From positions 1 through 64,000 of the forward strand of contig NZ_PDEQ01000012.1 in the NCBI RefSeq assembly GCF_002554795.1: a stretch of 64,000 nucleotides of DNA. The letters run 5' to 3'. Shown one piece after another: positions 44,657-54,128 of the stretch (position 1 is the stretch's first letter; each line of letters opens with the position of its first letter). This DNA comes from Longibacter salinarum. Lineage in GTDB: Bacteria; Bacteroidota; Rhodothermia; Rhodothermales; Salinibacteraceae. Made by a program: the position numbers and the translations under genes. Under the pieces are notes generated by a model, which did no database searches, was not told where the DNA came from, and saw nothing but the letters and a program-made list of their open reading frames with translations.

Positions 44657-45775
44657 TTACTTCTCGTCGGATACTGTCGCGGTGGGTTTGGACGCTTCGA
44701 GCCCTGAGTTCCAGACTTCACGATCGATCTGCCACTGACCGTTCACATTTCGCCAGACGGCCATGTAGCGTCCCTCCTCCACGACCTCCTCACCCGCGTA
44801 CACTTTGCTCTCACCCATCTCGACGGCCTGGTCTCCGAACGCTCGGATCTCAGCGGTCTCGAGTTCGATTCGATCCATCCCCGTTAACCCAGCCGCATAC
44901 ATTTCTCGAACCCCATCACGTCCGCGAACAAGTGGTCGATTGGGCGGCGCGACAACAGCGTTCTCGGTGTACATTTCGCTCAGCTGGTCAACATTTTTCG
45001 CCGCCATGGCGTCCTCGAATTGTCGGTTCACCTTCTGAATCTCCGCCTTCACGATGTTGGTCTTGCTGATCTCAAAGTCCGCATCGCGCTCAAGAGCCAT
45101 TTTGAATTGCTGAATGGCTTCATCGTACCGGTCGGTGGTGAGATACAACTCCCCGAGTGAATCGTATGGGTTGGGCTCGTCGGGAGCCGCCTCGACGTAC
45201 GACTTCAGCGCTTGCTCTGCCGCGTCATAATTCCCGGCCTCGAGCTCGATATAGCCGAGCATGTTGTAGGCGGGCGCAAACTCCGGCTTCATTTCCAGAA
45301 TGTGCTGCGTCGTCGCGCGAGCCGCCTCATACTCTTTCCTTCGATACTCCTGCCACCCGACGTGGAGCGATGCGTAGACATCGTCCGGATACGTCTCGGC
45401 CGCCTTCTTAGCGAGTTCGTACTCCTTTTCGTGGTTACCGTCCAGGTGAGCTCCGTACGATTGAATGATCAACTGCTCGCCCTCGGTCACAGCGTCCAGC
45501 CGCTGTTCTGCTTGCTCGAAATGCTTCTTCCGTTTCTCTCCATCGAGCAAGGAGGCTAAATAAAGATGAGCGAGAGCAAAATCGGCGTCTTCCTCAAGGG
45601 CGACCTTAAATCGATCGATCGCCTTTTCCTGGTGGACATTGGCTGCATGCTCGCGGCCCTCCTCAAACGCCTCCCGGGCTGCGTCGGATGTCGTCGTGAT
45701 CGTGATTTCCTGACCGTAAACCAGCGAGGTCGGAAGGAGAAGGACAAGTAGTAACACTAAAAATCGATATGCCAT
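44657..45775 (-). CDS. Exported TPR protein with C-terminal SnoaL/DUF4440-like (NTF2-fold) domain
   Basis: This 372-residue secreted protein has a signal peptide MAYRFLVLLLVLLLPTSLVYGQ and about six TPR units (about 30-235, for example YNMLGYIELEAGNYDAAEQALKSYVEAAPDEPNPYDSLGELY). The C-terminal NTF2-fold domain (about 245-355) reads VNRQFEDAMAAKNVDQLSEMYTENAVVAPPN ... RYMAVWRNVNGQWQIDREVWNS, the usual pattern of DUF4440/SnoaL-like proteins. The start was placed at the ATG at 45775. It shares its TPR style with the proteins at 42450-44483 and 52102-53625. Ligand binding in the NTF2 pocket is possible but unproven. Confidence 0.85.
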   Translation of the reverse strand: MAYRFLVLLLVLLLPTSLVYGQEITITTTSDAAREAFEEGREHAANVHQEKAIDRFKVALEEDADFALAHLYLASLLDGEKRKKHFEQAEQRLDAVTEGEQLIIQSYGAHLDGNHEKEYELAKKAAETYPDDVYASLHVGWQEYRRKEYEAARATTQHILEMKPEFAPAYNMLGYIELEAGNYDAAEQALKSYVEAAPDEPNPYDSLGELYLTTDRYDEAIQQFKMALERDADFEISKTNIVKAEIQKVNRQFEDAMAAKNVDQLSEMYTENAVVAPPNRPLVRGRDGVREMYAAGLTGMDRIELETAEIRAFGDQAVEMGESKVYAGEEVVEEGRYMAVWRNVNGQWQIDREVWNSGLEASKPTATVSDEK

Positions 45776-46264
45776 GGGTCTACCTGACTGAAGATGCAAA
45801 TACGAGATAACGTAGACACCGACCGGCCTCATATTGACGTAGCCGGACGCCGCGATACACCCGCCAAAGAGGCGAACACGTCGATCCCTCGAACCCACGA
45901 AAAGTGTCGGCCTGCCTCACCCACACCTTGATTTAAAGACGATGTCGCAAATCTACCGCACAGCCGTCGCACCGGTGGCTCCGTACGTACATATTCTGCC
46001 ATGCGTCTGCGCACGATAGGAAGAACCCCTCTCGACATGACGGATATACGGCGCACATGTGGGTATGCCGACGGCTACTCTATTTCCCCAAAGGAATATC
46101 CAATCAGGGGAATACATCGATCATCGATTTCCGAACATCCTAGCACACGTCTCTCGACCGGAATCTAAACGGAGTCTGATATCCGACGCGTCTGGTTGTG
46201 GAAGTGCAATACGATTCGGATTATATACCGTCCAGAGACATTTCCTTCACGAGCCGCTGCCCGT
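45776..46264. other. 489-bp divergent intergenic region
   Basis: No gene was recognised. Promoters for the TPR/NTF2 gene (-) and the choice-of-anchor B gene (+) should lie here. A weak inverted repeat TTCCCC-N17-GGGGAA (about 46084-46112) is the only local structure noticed. Confidence 0.4.
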
Positions 46265-48667
46265 ATGCCTCGTCTTTCACGTCTCCTCCCCTGCTTGCTT
46301 TTTCTCGCGGGGCTTCTGCCTCTTTCCGCTTCCGCGCAGACCGCCGCGTTGACGTCACCCTCGTCGTCGGGCGCCGGTGGTTTTGGTCATGCTCTGGCTA
46401 TGTCCGGTGACGTCCTGTTTGCCGGTGAAGCCCGAAGCATTCACGCTCCCGGCCGCGTGTTGGTATACCGATGGACGGGCGACGCCTGGGAACAACATGC
46501 CGAACTGACGGCCGCGGAGGCCGAGGTGGGTGATGGCTTCGGTGAGGCTCTCGCCGTGGATGGCGATCGGCTGGTTGTCGGTGCGTCCTCGTCCAACGCG
46601 GCTTATGTGTTCGACCGCGAAGGCGAAACATGGACACAGACAGCCCGCCTCACGCCTCCGGACGAGGCGGTAGCGGGTCCAAAAAAACGGGCATTCGCTA
46701 CGTCCGTCGCCGTGGATGGCAGCACGGTTGCCGTCAACGTCACCGACCCGCCTTTTACGTTCGATCCCGGCAAGGGCGCCGTCGTTGTTTTCGAAGAGGG
46801 ACGTGACGGCTGGTCTCCCGGTGAGGTGGTCGCTCCGGCCGAGCGTGTAGATGGCGATGGCTTCGGCGACGCGATCGGGTTGCAAAAAGACGAACTATTC
46901 GTCAGTGCTCCCAGCGCGAACGGCAATGCCGGACACGTCCTCCGCTTCGTTCGCACGGACGACGGCTGGCAAGAGACAGAGACCTTCACCGGTATGAACG
47001 GTCAGTTTGGCACCGCCCTCCACCTGGACGGGGACGAACTCCTGATCGGAGTACCGGGCGCGATGAATCGCGTGGGAGCGGTCCAGATCGCTCGTCGCAG
47101 CCAGGATACGTGGGCACTTCAGGATACTCTAACGGCCGGCGATGAATCGCAAAACGGTCGCTTTGGCCAGTCCCTCGCTCGCACGAACAACTTCACGTGG
47201 GTCGGCGCACCGGGCACAGAGAAGAATACGGGTGCCGTCTACCGCTTCCCACGCGAGGGCGGTCGTTCGGCCGAACGCCTCGTGCACCCGGCCAGCACGC
47301 CCGGAGACCGGCTCGGTGGCGCCCTTGTCGGACATGGCGACCGGATCGTTGCTGCCCAACCTGGACAGAACTACGGCGCACGCATGACCGGATCCAGCTC
47401 GATCACAGCCTTCAACGCTAGCACCAACACGTGGTCAGACACGCCGATTTCCGCCCCGAGCCGAGACATCTTCACGGCTGTCACCGGCGAAAAGACGACG
47501 TGCTCCGGCGGGAAAGCGTCTCTCTTTGACTGCAAGGAGGTGGATCTGCTCTCCTTCCTGCCGGTGGACGCCATCAGCGACACGCCCGGTGTACGCGTGA
47601 ATGACGTCTGGGGCTGGACCGACCCGGAGACGGATCGGGACTACGCCGTCGTCGGCCGCGTCAACGGGACCTCGTTCGTGGACGTGACCGACCCGATGCG
47701 CCCCGTCTATGTCGGCGAACTCCCCATGACCGAAGGCACGGAGGCGAAAATCTGGCGCGACGTCAAGGTCTACGAGAACCATGCGTTTATCGTCGCAGAT
47801 AACGTCGGCAAACACGGGATGCAGATCTTTGATCTCACGCAGCTCCGGGACGTCGCGGAAGAGGAGCAGCCGAAAACGTTCGAGGCGACCACTATTTACG
47901 ACGGCGTTCACAGCGCGCACAACGTGTTCATCAACGAGGACACCGGTTTCGCCTACGTCGTAGGGTCGAACGGCGGCGGTCAAACGTGCGGCGGGGGCCT
48001 CCACATGGTCGACGTGCGCGAGCCGACGAAGCCCTCGTTCGCGGGCTGCTACACCGACGTGGGTACCGGCATGACGGGCACCGGCACGACCCACGACACG
48101 CAGTGCGTCGTGTACCGTGGCCCCGATGAGCGCTATCAGGGCAACGAGATTTGCTTCGCGTCGAACGAGACCGCGGTGAGCATCGCCGATGTCACCGACA
48201 AGTCGAACCCGAAGAACCTGTCGCGCGCAGAGCATCCACGCAGCGCCTACATCCACCAAGGCTGGCTGACGGAGGATCAGCGCTACCTCTTCGTCAACGA
48301 CGAGCTCGACGAGATGAGCGGTATCACCGACCGGACCCGTACGATGGTGTGGGACGTGAGCCGCCTCGACGATCCGCAGCTCGTGACGGAGTTCTTCCTG
48401 TCCGTCCCGGCCTCCGACCACAATCTCTACATTCGTGGCAACACGATGTATCAGGCGAACTACTCCAGCGGCCTCCGTGTGGTGGACGTTTCTGACCCGA
48501 CGAAGCCTCGCGAAATTGGCTACTTCGACACGCTTCCGTTCGGGAAAGATGCTCCCGTATTCGAAGGCGCCTTCAGCAACTACCCGTTCTTCGAAAGCGG
48601 AATTGTCGTTGTCACGAGCATGCAGGAAGGTCTCTTCATTCTGAAAAAAGCCGACCCCGAGATGTAG
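46265..48667 (+). CDS. Choice-of-anchor B family secreted protein with FG-GAP-like repeats
   Basis: This is an 800-residue exported protein. The signal peptide is MPRLSRLLPCLLFLAGLLPLSASAQ. Residues about 30-400 contain FG-GAP/beta-propeller-like repeats (GDGFGEALAVDGDRLVVGAS, GDGFGDAIGLQKDELFVSAPS, NGRFGQSLARTNNFTWVGAPG). Residues about 430-795 form the choice-of-anchor B domain with LVIVD-like repeats: VNGTSFVDVTDPMRPVYVGELP, AHNVFINEDTGFAYVVGSNG, GLRVVDVSDPTKPREIGYFD. Homologues usually carry a C-terminal anchor such as a T9SS domain, but this one stops at FILKKADPEM without one. The ATG at 46265 begins the signal peptide. It is probably surface or extracellular; the binding partner is unknown. 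Confidence 0.88.
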   Translation: MPRLSRLLPCLLFLAGLLPLSASAQTAALTSPSSSGAGGFGHALAMSGDVLFAGEARSIHAPGRVLVYRWTGDAWEQHAELTAAEAEVGDGFGEALAVDGDRLVVGASSSNAAYVFDREGETWTQTARLTPPDEAVAGPKKRAFATSVAVDGSTVAVNVTDPPFTFDPGKGAVVVFEEGRDGWSPGEVVAPAERVDGDGFGDAIGLQKDELFVSAPSANGNAGHVLRFVRTDDGWQETETFTGMNGQFGTALHLDGDELLIGVPGAMNRVGAVQIARRSQDTWALQDTLTAGDESQNGRFGQSLARTNNFTWVGAPGTEKNTGAVYRFPREGGRSAERLVHPASTPGDRLGGALVGHGDRIVAAQPGQNYGARMTGSSSITAFNASTNTWSDTPISAPSRDIFTAVTGEKTTCSGGKASLFDCKEVDLLSFLPVDAISDTPGVRVNDVWGWTDPETDRDYAVVGRVNGTSFVDVTDPMRPVYVGELPMTEGTEAKIWRDVKVYENHAFIVADNVGKHGMQIFDLTQLRDVAEEEQPKTFEATTIYDGVHSAHNVFINEDTGFAYVVGSNGGGQTCGGGLHMVDVREPTKPSFAGCYTDVGTGMTGTGTTHDTQCVVYRGPDERYQGNEICFASNETAVSIADVTDKSNPKNLSRAEHPRSAYIHQGWLTEDQRYLFVNDELDEMSGITDRTRTMVWDVSRLDDPQLVTEFFLSVPASDHNLYIRGNTMYQANYSSGLRVVDVSDPTKPREIGYFDTLPFGKDAPVFEGAFSNYPFFESGIVVVTSMQEGLFILKKADPEM

Positions 48668-48722
48668 CGTCTGGATGCCGTCGAAATATCGGCCCTGTAA
48701 CCCGAGTGCTTTCCTACACGGG

Positions 48723-48763
48723 CCCGCCCTTGCCTTCCGTCACTCATACGGAGGACGGGCGGG
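48723..48763 (+). terminator. Probable terminator hairpin after the choice-of-anchor B gene
   Basis: CCCGCCC (48723-48729) pairs with GGGCGGG (48757-48763), with an inner TTCCGT/ACGGAG stem. TCTTCTC follows. The hairpin is strong but the T tract is poor. Confidence 0.5.
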
Positions 48764-48954
48764 TCTTCTCGGTTCGACCCGAAGCGATGGATGTGGTGAA
48801 GCGATCCGCGAGCCACGGGGCGGAATACCCGGACCCTTGCCCCAAACAAAGGATGACATTCATCTCCGAGGATCCCGGTACCGTCACGCGCAACCAGGTT
48901 GTATGCTAAACCCGACCGCACGTCCTTCCTGACGACGCACGCCGGACTCGAACC

Positions 48955-49419
48955 ATGAATATCGCACGCTGGCGCCAGGTGATAGCAATCGCAGGCACCC
49001 TTCTCATTTTCAGCACGCTGGGGGCAGAAAGCCTTCAGGCGCAGAACAGGCAGAACCGCTGGGTTGCAGACAGCACGTATGCTCGCCTGTATGACCCGGC
49101 GACCCTCGACACGCTGCATGGCACCATCGCACGGATCGACCGCATCGCTTCTCCCGGTCGTAGAGCCACGACCGGCATCCACATCGAGTTGGACACGGGT
49201 GCGGAGACGCTCCCGGTGCATCTCGGGCCGGCCTTTTTCGTCGAGGATCCAGAGCAGCCGCTTCGGGTCGGAGACGAGATCAAGGTGACCGGCTCGCGCG
49301 TCACATTTCAGGGAGAGGCGGCCCTGATCGCCACCCAGATGAGGCACGGCGACCGATTCCTGCAGCTCCGGACGGCCGACGGACGGCCGATGTGGCGCGG
49401 ACGGCGTGGGCCGCGCTGA
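48955..49419 (+). CDS. Exported OB-fold-like protein of unknown function
   Basis: This 154-residue protein has a signal peptide (MNIARWRQVIAIAGTLLIFSTLGAESLQAQ). One small beta-rich domain follows, with YDPATLDTLHGTIARIDRIAS, GIHIELDTGAETLPVHLGPAFFV, LRVGDEIKVTGSRVTFQGEAALIATQMRHGDRFLQLRTADGRPMW. This pattern belongs to a small periplasmic family with an OB-like fold found near metal or electron-transfer genes. The function is not established. The gene is convergent with the P1B metal ATPase gene, with only 20 bases between the stops. Confidence 0.78.
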   Translation: MNIARWRQVIAIAGTLLIFSTLGAESLQAQNRQNRWVADSTYARLYDPATLDTLHGTIARIDRIASPGRRATTGIHIELDTGAETLPVHLGPAFFVEDPEQPLRVGDEIKVTGSRVTFQGEAALIATQMRHGDRFLQLRTADGRPMWRGRRGPR

Positions 49420-49439
49420 CCCTGACGGCGAGCCTGCCC

Positions 49440-51824
49440 TTACTCCCGAAAAGCCAGAAGCCGGAGTCCGTTCAGGGAAACGACCACGGTGGAACCCTCA
49501 TGACCGACGACGGCCAGCGGCAACGCGATCCCGGCCGTGAGGATCGTGGCGATCATGACGATGATGGCCGCGAACGCAATCGACAGGTTGACGCGAAGGG
49601 TGCGCCGGGTGGCGTGGCTCAGCGAAAGAGCGTACGGGAGCTTGGTCAGATCATCGCCCATTAACACCAGGTCGGCAGTCTCAAGGGCGACATCGGTCCC
49701 TGCGCCTCCCATCGCCACACCGACGGTCGCCGTGGCCAGAGCAGGTGCGTCGTTCACGCCGTCGCCCACCATGGCCACAGACCCGTAGCGAGCCACGAGC
49801 TGGCGCACTCGGTCGACCTTCTGCTCCGGCAAGAGCTCGGCGTACACCTCATCCACTCCGACAGCCTCCCCGATGCGGCGGGCAACGGTGGCGTGGTCCC
49901 CCGTGAGCATGACGATATGTTCGACGCCCTGAGCCCGAAGGGCCTCCACGGTGCGACGCGCCTCGTCACGAACGACATCGGCGTAGGCGATCCATCCAAT
50001 CACCTGCACACCCGCATCCGTCTCGGCAGCGACCAGCACGCTGGTCTTTCCATCCTCCTGCCATTCCCGCACGGCCTTCAGCCCCTCGTCCAGGCCTGTG
50101 ATCGTCCCACCGTCGCGACTTTCGAAGTACGCTGGATTGCCGATGTGAACTGTGCGACCCGCGACATCAGCACGAACGCCTTTCCCGACACTCGCGTGGA
50201 AGCGGGCGGCCGGAGGAAGGTCGAGTCCCCTCGTCTCGGCTGCGGCCACGGTGGCCCGCGCGAGGTGATGCTCCGAGCGTGACTGTACTGCCGCAGCGAG
50301 AGTGAGCAGGCGCGTCTCCGTCAGTTCCTCCGTGCCGAGCGTCGATCCGGGTCGAACTTCGAGATCCGTGAGTTCGGTATCGCCCTTCGTGAGGGTACCG
50401 GTCTTATCGAACGCGACCGCACGCACCGACGCTGCCGCTTCGACGTGGGCACCACCTTTAAAAAGAACGCCGCGCCGTGCACCTGCCGCGATGGCCGACA
50501 ACACGGCCGCCGGCGTCGAAATCACCACTGCGCACGGTGACGCGGCCACCATCAGCGTCATCGCACGATACAGAGCGGTCCCCGTAGACTCGCCGACGAG
50601 CAACCCGACCACGGCGGCGGTGACCGTCAAGCCGAGAACGCCCAGAACGTACGGTTGCTCGAGCCGGTCGATCAGCCGCTGCGTCTGGGCCTTCTGCCCC
50701 TGCGCGTGCTCGACCATGCTGATAAGTCGTGCGATGGCCGACTCCGTCGCTCGACGCGTCACACGCACGTCGAGGCTGCCGTCCTCGTTGATCGTTCCGC
50801 CGTATACGTCGTCCCCAGCGGACTTGTGAACCGGCACAGACTCCCCGGTCAGTGCCGACTGGTCGACGGCGCTCTCTCCAGCTGTCACCGTTCCGTCGAG
50901 GGGTACGCGGTCACCCGGCCGCACAACGAACACGTCGCCCACGTCGACCTCCTCGATCGGAAGCGTCACTTCCGTACCATTCCGGCGGACCTGCGCCTCC
51001 TCGGGCCGGAGCGTCATGAGGGCTTCGATCGCCCGCCGCGATCGGCCGATGGCGTAATGCTGAAGGACGTTCGACAGAGAGAACAGGAAGAGCAACATCG
51101 CCCCTTCGAAGGGCGCCCCGATGGCAAGGGCCCCCACCGCAGCAAGGATCATGAGCAGGTCAATGTCGACGGCCCGATGGCGGAGCGTCTCCAGCCCGGC
51201 CACAAGACCGTACCACCCGCCGAAGACGTACGACACCGCATAGCTGATCCAGCGCACGGTCGTGGGCAGGTCGAGCCAGCCGGCAACCAGTCCACCCACC
51301 ATGCCGGCAAGTGACAACGCCACGAACACCGACTCCCGCCGAAGCTGAACCCGATCGACCGGAGCCTCCTTCGCGTCGCCGGTGTCATCCGACATCGGAA
51401 GGGCCGCCGACTCGCCGAGCGAGTGAACCGTTCGAACGAGATCTTCGGGTGAGGTGACGCCTTCGTCGTACGTCACGCGCAGGATACCACTTCGAAACGA
51501 CGCCTGCGCCTCCTGAATGCCGGGCACCGACCGAAGCCGATTTTCGAGGTTGAGAGCGCACGTCTCACAACTCCGTCCGCCCCGCCGTTCCAGACGCATC
51601 GTGCAGGCTGACATCGGTTGGTGGATGGCCGCGGCCATTTCGCGCACGAGCCGCTCGGCTTCCCGATCGGAAAGGCGCGTCCGGTCGTAGTCGAGAGCAA
51701 GGCGACCGCGCGTCGTATCGAGTTCGACCCTGATGAGGCCTTCCGCGTCTTGAGCCGTCGCGTCGATGGCCTCTGCACAGGTCACTTCCGGTAGGTCAGG
51801 CGATGTTGATGACATCGAAGACAT
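49440..51824 (-). CDS. P1B-type heavy-metal translocating ATPase with SPC motif
   Basis: This 794-residue membrane P-type ATPase exports transition metal ions. The N-terminal part has two HMA-like folds; the first lacks Cys and the second has CETC (Cys86, Cys89). Key motifs are TGES (about 327-330), the membrane metal-binding SPC (Ser429-Pro430-Cys431) in place of the usual CPC, the phosphorylated Asp473 in DKTGTLT, and a C-terminal HEGST (His775-Thr779) in the last membrane helix. SPC with HEG[GS]T defines subgroup P1B-4, known for Co2+, Zn2+ or Fe2+ export. The initiator could also be the ATG at 51815. It shares a narrow convergent junction with the OB-fold gene. Confidence 0.93.
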   Translation of the reverse strand: MSSMSSTSPDLPEVTCAEAIDATAQDAEGLIRVELDTTRGRLALDYDRTRLSDREAERLVREMAAAIHQPMSACTMRLERRGGRSCETCALNLENRLRSVPGIQEAQASFRSGILRVTYDEGVTSPEDLVRTVHSLGESAALPMSDDTGDAKEAPVDRVQLRRESVFVALSLAGMVGGLVAGWLDLPTTVRWISYAVSYVFGGWYGLVAGLETLRHRAVDIDLLMILAAVGALAIGAPFEGAMLLFLFSLSNVLQHYAIGRSRRAIEALMTLRPEEAQVRRNGTEVTLPIEEVDVGDVFVVRPGDRVPLDGTVTAGESAVDQSALTGESVPVHKSAGDDVYGGTINEDGSLDVRVTRRATESAIARLISMVEHAQGQKAQTQRLIDRLEQPYVLGVLGLTVTAAVVGLLVGESTGTALYRAMTLMVAASPCAVVISTPAAVLSAIAAGARRGVLFKGGAHVEAAASVRAVAFDKTGTLTKGDTELTDLEVRPGSTLGTEELTETRLLTLAAAVQSRSEHHLARATVAAAETRGLDLPPAARFHASVGKGVRADVAGRTVHIGNPAYFESRDGGTITGLDEGLKAVREWQEDGKTSVLVAAETDAGVQVIGWIAYADVVRDEARRTVEALRAQGVEHIVMLTGDHATVARRIGEAVGVDEVYAELLPEQKVDRVRQLVARYGSVAMVGDGVNDAPALATATVGVAMGGAGTDVALETADLVLMGDDLTKLPYALSLSHATRRTLRVNLSIAFAAIIVMIATILTAGIALPLAVVGHEGSTVVVSLNGLRLLAFRE

Positions 51825-52002
51825 ACAACTTGGCGTTCAATGGTCGACTCTCCGCGAAAAACGAGTGCCGTACGAAAAACGATTGCCGCGATACGAGGGC
51901 GCATCGTCGATCTGGAAGAGGAAACGCGCCCCGAAGCGAATAGCTCCTATTGTGACACCCACGGAGCTGTAGTACAACATCAATCGTGCCCAAACCGCAG
52001 AC

Positions 52003-52033
52003 GGCCTGCCCCCGAATGAATCGGAGGCGGGCC
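52003..52033 (-). terminator. Possible terminator hairpin of the TPR lipoprotein gene
   Basis: GGCCTGCCCCCGA (52003-52015) pairs with TCGGAGGCGGGCC (52021-52033) at 11 of 13 positions around an ATGAA loop. It lies about 70 bases past the stop of the minus-strand TPR gene. The T run is weak. Confidence 0.45.
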
Positions 52034-52101
52034 GCGGCGTGTCTGGGTTTTCGTTTCGAAGCGGCGTCTCTTTACGTCGACATAGCGCGATACGCGCGAC
52101 C

Positions 52102-53625
52102 TTACACGCGGCGTTTCTTCATCGCGTCGGCACGGACGATCGCATATTCGACCGAGTTGAAGTTGTGGCGCGCGACGTCATCGTACGCCTTTCTCGATGC
52201 CTCGATATCGCCGGCCAGCTCATACGCCTGAGCCAGCTGAAAGCGAATGCCGATGTTGTTCGGATCGGCTTTCGACAGATGACGTACGGCCGTCTCTCCG
52301 TCGCCGTCAATGAGAGCCGCCAGCCCGAGTAGGTGATGCTGGTTTTCAAACCGCTTCGGATCCGTCTGATCCTTGACGCTCTCGTAGTAATCGTTCGCAG
52401 CCTTGCGTGCCATCTCGGTATTGCCACTCATCGCCGCCAGATATCCATCCCAGTAGAGGCGGTCGGTGCTTATGTTGGCCTTCATCGTGGCATCGACGGT
52501 ACGATCTTCGACCTCCTCCGACAGCAGGCGCCGCTGCGTGATCGTGGCCTCGGCTTCTTCGATCATGTCGTTGTGTACCGCAACGAGGAACTGATTGTTG
52601 AGCGTGAAGAACGTTACCCCGGTTTTCTCCTCCACAGGGAGGTCCATATTCTCGATCATCACGATCACATCGCTCAACTCATCGTATGCGGCCTCGGGAT
52701 TTCCTTCGTGTAGCGCAACGAACGCGCGGTAGTTCGCGAGCTGGGCCTTCGCAACACCTCGTCCCTGCTGCACACCCTGGTCGTAGCTGGCACGAGCCTC
52801 GTCGTAGGATCCGAGGAAAGAAAGAACGTGACCGAGCTTAACGTGCGCCGGTGCATAACCGGCATTCACTTCCACCGCTTTCTGGTAGGTCCGTCGAGCT
52901 TCTTCGAGGTCACCGTTCCCACGATAGGCGTCGCCCAACCATACCTGCAGAACGGCTTCCTCCGGTTGAATGGCAACAGCCTGTTGGGCGAACAAAATGG
53001 CTTTATCGAGATCGCGCGGCTCGCTGAATGTGTAGGAGTTCGATAACCGCACGTTCGACACGATCAATGTGGAGGAGTGCTTCGACGCTGTTTTCCACGC
53101 CTCTCGGGCCTCGTCCACCTCTCCCCGCGAGTTATAGACATCTCCTCGCTCCACCCACGCATATGCGGACGCCGGGTACGCCTCCGTCAGGCGGGACGCT
53201 AGCTCCAGGCGGCGTTCGGCGTCGTTCGTGATGTACGTTTTTCGAATCTGAGCGAGCAGTTGCTCGCCTTCACTCTTGTCCGAGCTCGTTTCGTTCGCCT
53301 TCCCTAAGTTCTTTTCGAAGCTCTCCGGCGAGAACGAAACATCGGCCAGATAGACGTACGCATACGTGAAGTCCGGATCGATGGACACTGCTTTCTGGAA
53401 ATGCTCTTGAGCCGTCTGCTGGTCGCCAATCTCCATCGCGTACAGACCATCGAGGAAGACGGCTCGTGCGTCCTCGGAAACAGTTGTGATTGGGATCTCG
53501 GTGTCTGGATCAGGAGACGGCGTCGCCTGGACTTCGTCCTCCGGTTGGCAACCTGCCGCCGTGCCGACAACCACAATGAGTAATAAGAGGGACAGTAGGG
53601 AGGAAATAAGAGTTCGAATGATCAT
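52102..53625 (-). CDS. TPR-repeat lipoprotein
   Basis: This is a 507-residue lipoprotein. The signal peptide MIIRTLISSLLSLLLLIVVVGTAAGC ends at a lipobox-like GTAAGC, so the mature N-terminus is probably the acylated Cys in CQPEDEVQ. About ten TPR-like helix pairs fill the rest (AIQPEEAVLQVWLGDAYRGNGDLEEARRTYQKAVEVNAGYAPAHVKLGHVLSF, and later DPNNIGIRFQLAQAYELAGDIEASRKAYDDV). The ATG at 53625 places the lipobox correctly; a longer frame begins at 53652. It resembles the exported TPR protein at 44657-45775 in its early region (FTYAYVYLADVSF, GEQLLAQIRKTYI) but lacks the NTF2 domain. It probably acts as an envelope scaffold. Confidence 0.85.
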   Translation of the reverse strand: MIIRTLISSLLSLLLLIVVVGTAAGCQPEDEVQATPSPDPDTEIPITTVSEDARAVFLDGLYAMEIGDQQTAQEHFQKAVSIDPDFTYAYVYLADVSFSPESFEKNLGKANETSSDKSEGEQLLAQIRKTYITNDAERRLELASRLTEAYPASAYAWVERGDVYNSRGEVDEAREAWKTASKHSSTLIVSNVRLSNSYTFSEPRDLDKAILFAQQAVAIQPEEAVLQVWLGDAYRGNGDLEEARRTYQKAVEVNAGYAPAHVKLGHVLSFLGSYDEARASYDQGVQQGRGVAKAQLANYRAFVALHEGNPEAAYDELSDVIVMIENMDLPVEEKTGVTFFTLNNQFLVAVHNDMIEEAEATITQRRLLSEEVEDRTVDATMKANISTDRLYWDGYLAAMSGNTEMARKAANDYYESVKDQTDPKRFENQHHLLGLAALIDGDGETAVRHLSKADPNNIGIRFQLAQAYELAGDIEASRKAYDDVARHNFNSVEYAIVRADAMKKRRV

Positions 53626-54128
53626 GAGGGCCACCTGGGTCGATGTAAACATTGGTCAGACGAGATCGGCTTCATTGCACATCTCCCACGGCAGACCTAC
53701 GGGAGTGGCGAATAGTCGAAGGGGATCAGGAAACAGATGTGATGGGAAAACTCGTCCCGACCTGGACATACGGACTGGAGTGCCCGACCCTTCGGCACAG
53801 ACTCGAAAAATTCGATCATCGCGTTGCCGTTATCGTCGTGCCGGAGAATCCGATTTCCAATCAGCAATAGCAATAGACGATGATCGATTTGCGCCTCTGG
53901 TGTACCGGAGAACGCGCAAGTGTGGTGCGCCAGCCCAGCCCCGGCTCGAGCAGAGGGATCGTTTGAATCTCACAGCAAGACTCCCATCAGACAGCGCTAT
54001 GACTCCAGAACAGGAGATGAGTAACGGTCACGCGTGTAACCCTGCGCCGGAGCACCCGTCCATTGAGCCGACGTGCCGGTCGCCACAGCCGGCCCCCGAC
54101 CTCCTCTTCAAAAGGATTCTTCCCCCAT
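53626..54128. other. 503-bp divergent region between two lipoprotein genes
   Basis: No gene or repeat was recognised. It should contain promoters for the TPR lipoprotein (-) and the IPT/kelch lipoprotein (+). Confidence 0.4.

Noticed and set aside
50732-50740. SPC instead of CPC as a sequencing error or inactive metal ATPase
   Set aside because: The SPC motif is an established variant (P1B-4) and is matched by HEGST in the last helix, so it is a subtype feature. The position given is approximate to the membrane-motif region.
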